Assembly (NCBI GenBank): GCA_009602725.1
Contig: WELB01000002.1
Location: forward strand, 848,151 to 912,150
DNA length: 64,000 nt
From: Spirogloea muscicola
Taxonomy: Eukaryota; Streptophyta; Zygnematophyceae; Spirogloeales; Spirogloeaceae
Reading direction: 5' to 3'
Under the pieces are notes generated by a model. The model saw only the letters and a list, made by a program, of their open reading frames with translations, was not told the DNA's origin and made no database searches. The position numbers and the translations under genes are program-made. Of this stretch, positions 59,501 to 64,000 are shown piece after piece (positions within the stretch are counted from its first letter, which is position 1; every line of letters begins with the position of its first letter).

Positions 59501-59790
59501 GTGCGAAGGACTAGGACTAAGACATCAGCCAGGGAGAAGGCGCGCGCGGGGCGCATGAAATGAAATGGAGGCCAATTCAAGCCGACACATTGTTCAGGCA
59601 GAGTCTTGGACAAACTAAACAGGGTTACATACTACGGAAACCGAAACCAAGGTGCCTAAGGTGACATCAGTACCCACAGGTGAGCACAAACAAATCCGAC
59701 AAGCTAACGTGAGGAGCTGGAGCGCCGACACGAAAGCCGGAGGCCTGACTTAAAGCGCGCCCTGCACGTTGATGAAGAGCCAGGGAACGC
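59501..59790. other. Unassigned, partly LINE 3' UTR-like
   Basis: The left end (GGACTAGGACTAAGACATCAG) matches, in reverse, the LINE 3' UTR at 51,999-52,020. The remainder (about 59,560-59,770) shows no gene or element I can name. Confidence 0.3.
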
Positions 59791-60600
59791 TCAGTGACCT
59801 CTACTCAGGAGATACAAGTCTGCGTAGCTAGCCGGCGGAAAGACATCGCCCTGGCGGAAGCCGGAGGAAAGCGCGGCCAGATTGACTGGTGGCTGGGAAA
59901 GGAAAGGACATTTAAGGCTTAGGGTTGTCAAGGCCCCACGAACCGCATTNCCGCCGGCCTGTCGGGTGGCCACCAGGTCTACACGCCTGGCATGGAGACC
60001 GTCGGCCCTGTGCTGGATTGGCATGATTCCGGAGTGCTCTGCTGGAAGTGGGTCCCCTGGACAGAGCCAGAGGCAGCAGCGAGGGCTCTCCCGGCACGAA
60101 GGTGCAGCGCACGGGCCATGGACCTCTGCAGCGAGACGGCCAAGCGCATGCGATACACTTGCGCCAGCGACCCGGCTGCAGGAAAGTCTACCGGTTCACC
60201 ATGGAAGCGACGGGCGATTGCGTGGCGGGCGAGCTGGTTAAGTAGCTCAAGCCACCGAGCGCCCAGTGCCCCATGGATGTCAATTGCCAACGGGAAGAAC
60301 TCGTCTTCCGGTGGATGGTCGGCGTACTTGATTGAAAAAGAATGAACAGAGTACGAGAAGGGGGCCAGGGGAAGCGCTAAGTAACAGAAACAAAGAATGA
60401 ACAAAGAACGAGAAGGGGGCCAGAGGAAGCCAGAGGAAGCGCTAAGAAACCAAAGCACACAAAGAAAGAAAGCAGCTACAAATTACTCAGTAACCCCTGC
60501 TAAGCAACCGCAAATCAGAGAGGCTAGGGTCCTGGAAAGAAAGGGCTCGCCCATTGAGGATAGGGGCTGGACAAGCCAGCCCAAAGGAATGGACAATGCT
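59791..60600 (-). mobile_element. LINE copies, minus strand, cut at a single N
   Basis: From 60,600 downward there are a hairpin tail (60,545-60,580) and 3' UTR pieces with a duplicated GAGAAGGGGGCCAG segment (60,355-60,425). The coding block 60,335-59,951 reads DEFFPLAIDIHGALGARWLEL and YRMRLAVSLQRSMARALHL. A separate piece reads DLYLLSRGH with a stop near 59,791. The N at 59,950 splits the endonuclease-like segment (ARRVDLVATRQAG). At least two insertions are merged here. Confidence 0.6.
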
Positions 60601-60762
60601 GCTCATAGGGTTGAGAGCAGGAGGTGATGTACGTCCGCCAACACTGCCCGGGCTTTGTGCTCGGGCCTTCTCACACTCTCCCGTTGCCTGCGCACCGCGC
60701 CCCTCCTTCCACCTCTGCCGCCACCTCTGCGGCCCGGAGTCCGCCGCCGCCTCCGCCCCGCC

Positions 60763-63700
60763 ATGGCCCGCTCCGCCGCAGGTGACGCGCCCCCGCCCGC
60801 CCGCCTCGCCTCGCCTCCAATGCGGCGGCGCTGCGCCCCTGGCCCAGAGACAGGCGGCCAGACCGCCCCGCCCTGCACCCTCTCCACAGCCTCCGCCGCT
60901 CTGCCTTGGCCGCACTGCTGCACCTCTGCCGCGTGCTTCTACGTCCGCTTGATAGCTTCGCCGCTTCTCTGCACAGGGTGATGGGCCCCCTTGTGCGAGC
61001 GGCGCGCCCGCTGCGCTGCCGAGAAAATAGGCGCTGCTGGAGGCCCCTTGGTCAAGGTGATTGGCACGAGTCGGCTGGGCTCTGGACGCGGCCTCCTTCA
61101 GGGCATGTGCTTGCCATGGTCGACCGAGCGCAGAACTGTGAAGCCGGGATTACGTCACGAGGATGGGCTCCAATGGCCTCCTGCCTGGTGCAAGAGTAAT
61201 GCATGTGAGCTCCTTGGAAGCTGAAGCTGGACTGCACAAGGCTAGCCACTCTGCAGCAGCTCTGCAGGTTGGATGGCAATTGCCTCGTTACCTCACAACT
61301 CGATGGTGCGCAGGACCTCATCACCTCAGCGCTTGGTGCTTATCTGAACTCGCTACAGTGATCTCCCTGCGCTTTGCACCTGTCCTGTGGCAACAGTTAG
61401 GGTTTGGCAATGATGCTTATATACCTGTCCACTGATCTTGGCAACTTGCAGAGCAGCAAGAGAAGGCGTATCTTAGAGTCCTGCCCTGTGAAAGACTCAA
61501 AAGCACCCAGTCACAGCTCGGAGAACTCAGCTGGCATCCCTAAAAACCCACGGGAAACACCTGAGGTCCATAACACAAACTCAGTCCTTTGTCACTGATG
61601 TGCAGCACTTTATTAGGACTCTTGAGCCCATCAGCTTGCTATTACTATTGTTGAGCGAAAGATCTAGCAAGCAGGGTCCCTAGTGGATGATACCAGTTAC
61701 ATGTTGATCAGTGTATGTTATGTGACTCTGCCGTCTTCGGTCGCTCACAAGGGGTTGCGCCTAGGATTAGTCCACTGCCGGGAGCTTATTATATAGATGT
61801 CAGCACAATCGATTTCCAAGCCTCGGGCTTTTAACACACTCTCATGCTGGTCTGGCACACGAACATTCATTGTGGGTCTTTGTGCAGAGCCTGCTTCCTT
61901 CAAGCATTGCAGCCAATGGCGCTTCTGTGGCTGAGAAGAGACCACCTTTACTCAAAAAGCAGCAGCAACTAGCAGCCTCCTCTCCTGTCAGGTACAAAGT
62001 GCACATCTTGCGGGATGACAGAGCTGTTGTCTCCTTGACTTCTCGAGTAGGCTAGTATTTCATGCGTTCTCTGAGGACAGGGACAGCAAACAGCAGTGCA
62101 CAATCTGTTGTGGTTCTGCTGGCAGAACCTACTTATGGCTGCTAGATGGATAGCCCAAACAGTGCGGCTTTTGGCAGTTGCTCATGTGCAATTTGCATTT
62201 TGCTGCTGACTTCATGCTGATGAAGGCCTCTTGTTTTCAGGAGTCGCAGACAAGCTGCATGCTCTGAGGAGGATGCAGCTTCAGAGCTCAACAATGCAGT
62301 TGTGAATGGGCTACATAAGCCACTCAAGGAGGAGGCCAAAGATGCGGCCCTGCCCAGGCACGTGCAATCAAGCGGGCAAGAGGAGGAAGTAGAAGGGTGG
62401 ATGTATGCTGGGGCGGATGGCAGGTTGAGCGGGCCGTACCCCTTGGCCCAGCTGGAGCAGGGTCTCGCCACTGGCTTCCTACCTGGGGAGCTACCTGTGC
62501 ATCGTGTCAAGGATGGTGTTGTTGGGCCTCCCTTACTTCTGCAGCTGGCTTTGGTGCTCCGCAAACTCTCTGTACCACCTGGGCCTAAGAAGCAGAAAGG
62601 TCAGGGCCAACACTCCTCATTGGTGGTCATTCAAGAGCCTCTGCAGCACGGGCAGCAAGCAGCGAAGACAGCGGCGCTATTGCAATGCTCACAGCCTTCT
62701 GAGGGCCCTCCGTATGGAAAGGAGCAGCATGGAGCTGCTGTTGCAGTAATCACTGGAACACGATCAAAGCGCATGTTGGCATTGGGGAATGGACACTTGC
62801 CATCGCAAGGAGCTTCCGCTCGGGTTGCCTGCTGCCCAGATGTAAGTGTCTACTTTTTATCCTCCTCAAGCATCAGACAAGTATTTGCAACCGAAGCATA
62901 GCAATCTGACCTGTAACCTTTAAGTGAGCTAACTCATGGACACAGTGCCTCGTCACCTGAGCAGATGTGGGAGGAGGTGGCCTGGCTGTACCACGGTGTG
63001 CACGGGGAGCACGTGGGGCCGTTCTCGCTCACGCATCTTCGCCATTGGTCGTATCATGGCCAACTTCCACCTCATGCCCCGGTAGACCACCAACTCTAGA
63101 CCTTCCACGCAGCTTTCCTCGCTTGAAAATATGAGCTCTGCTAAGAGTCACTTTTATATGAGCAATATGATCTGCACTTTCTGCCAGGTCTGGCATGCCC
63201 GCGGACTTGTACCTGGGATGCCCCTTCAGCAGCTCATCAGAGCCGCAGAGAGTGGGCAACTGGCTGGTCCTCTCCGTCAAGCACATATGCAAAGCATGCA
63301 CAGTGCTTTGGCAGCCGTACGCAGCCACCTCCATGCAGCCAGCGTACGCTTCCTTCAAAGCCGCATGCTAGATGCTGTCATTTCACAGAATCTAAGTAAT
63401 TGGCTGGCAAACGCGGTTCACACTGGCTGGACGCAGTCGTCAGCAACTCCAGTAATAGGCGATTCCTTACAAGAGGTATGTATTTGACTTCTCACTGCCA
63501 CCTGTTGTCTACTACTGCCCTTTTCTCCAAGCAAGGTGCACTTGCTATTTCTGCAAGGAGGGTGGGCTCTCAACAGCCCACCTCCCATCTGTGCACCTGG
63601 CTTCACTTTTGGCAGGGTGCTGCAAAGGAAGAGGCCTCAAGGCAGCAGGCAGAGTTTCCAAGCAGCCTCGATCCGTTGCTTGCTGAGGCACGGCGAATGC

Positions 63701-64000
63701 TTCTGGAGCTAAAGCAGCAGCAACAAGTTCAGGAGCTTCAAGTAGCAGCAGACGAGGACAAGGAAGTTGGAGGAGAGAGATTGGCAGAGCAGCACAGATG
63801 TCATGGCCGCTCAGCTTCGAAACAAGTCTATCCACCAGGATTTGGCCCTCAGGCCGACATGGTTTCTTGTTCTCCTCCTACTTTTGGGCTACAGCTTACT
63901 GATGCTCAGGTTGCAGGGACACTGTTGCAAGATCTTACCTCTCAGGCAGATCATGCAGCACCGAAGTGTGACACTACGCCAACCCCAGAGGAAGCCTCAG
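60763..64000 (+). CDS. GYF-domain protein, possibly ATXR3-like; 3' end off window
   Basis: GYF domains bind proline-rich peptides; a pair of them occurs in plant ATXR3/SDG2-type H3K4 methyltransferases. Supported exons with agreeing phases: 61452-61565, 61888-61991, 62241-62841, 62965-63081, 63188-63475, 63616-64000+. A likely first exon is 60763-60781 (ATGGCCCGCTCCGCC in strong start context). One or two exons around 60,980-61,205 remain unresolved. GYF 1 lies at about 62,397-62,520 (GWMYAGADGRLSGPYPLAQL) and GYF 2 at 62,983-63,210 (WLYHGVHGEHVGPFSLTHLR). A helical block follows (LHAASVRFLQSRMLDAVISQ, NLSNWLA) that resembles ATXR3 after its second GYF, then a glutamine-rich coiled-coil stretch. 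No SET domain is visible; it should lie to the right if the call is right. Other GYF proteins remain possible. Confidence 0.62.

Overview
The window is nuclear DNA of a green plant, most likely a streptophyte alga or another early-branching streptophyte. The evidence is three host genes that follow land-plant relatives closely: a 603-residue CCR4 deadenylase with the plant MYND-like N-terminus, a 191-residue cytochrome c oxidase subunit 6b with the plant acidic N-terminal extension, and an ABCC1/2-type transporter with the plant-only C-terminal extension. All are split by many short spliceosomal introns. DNA is GC-rich, and about three quarters of the window is transposon wreckage. The lineage call is inferred from remembered family sequences, not from a search.

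Layout. 1-2.5 kb: mostly unassigned, with a small degenerate tandem repeat and one plausible orphan exon. 2.5-9.3 kb: many tails and C-terminal pieces of one LINE family in both orientations, cut by two nested solo LTRs. 9.4-32.3 kb: Ty3/gypsy chromovirus fossils. One long element lies on the minus strand (12,579-19,694); several plus-strand pieces are riddled with further LTR insertions, many with exact 5-bp target duplications. 32.8-42.45 kb: a block holding LINE tails, a gag-protease fossil with a 0.33-kb inverted duplication, and the 3' two thirds of the ABCC gene. It is bounded by a single N and a 372-bp gap, and both flanks carry the same LTR segment, so its placement is doubtful. 42.8-46.7 kb: more LTRs and chromovirus pieces. 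46.7-49.1 kb: a hairpin-rich array split by a clean solo LTR. 49.1-52.8 kb: the best LINE copies. A 732-bp gap follows (52,842-53,573).

53.6-64 kb is the host gene island: CCR4 (plus, complete CDS in ten exons), COX6B (minus, complete CDS in five exons, convergent with CCR4), a cluster of LINE tails, then a GYF-domain gene (plus) that runs off the right edge. These genes serve separate jobs: mRNA poly(A) shortening, respiratory complex IV, vacuolar or organic-anion transport, and probably chromatin or RNA regulation. They show no operon-like or pathway linkage.

The most interesting signals are: a GC-rich stem-loop kept by paired changes across several unrelated-looking LTR families; a LINE family with two N-terminal zinc fingers and a probable restriction-like endonuclease, whose 63-bp 3' hairpin tail can insert alone with its own target duplication; a phase-supported GC-AG intron in ABCC; and a fully open 141-bp intron in CCR4.
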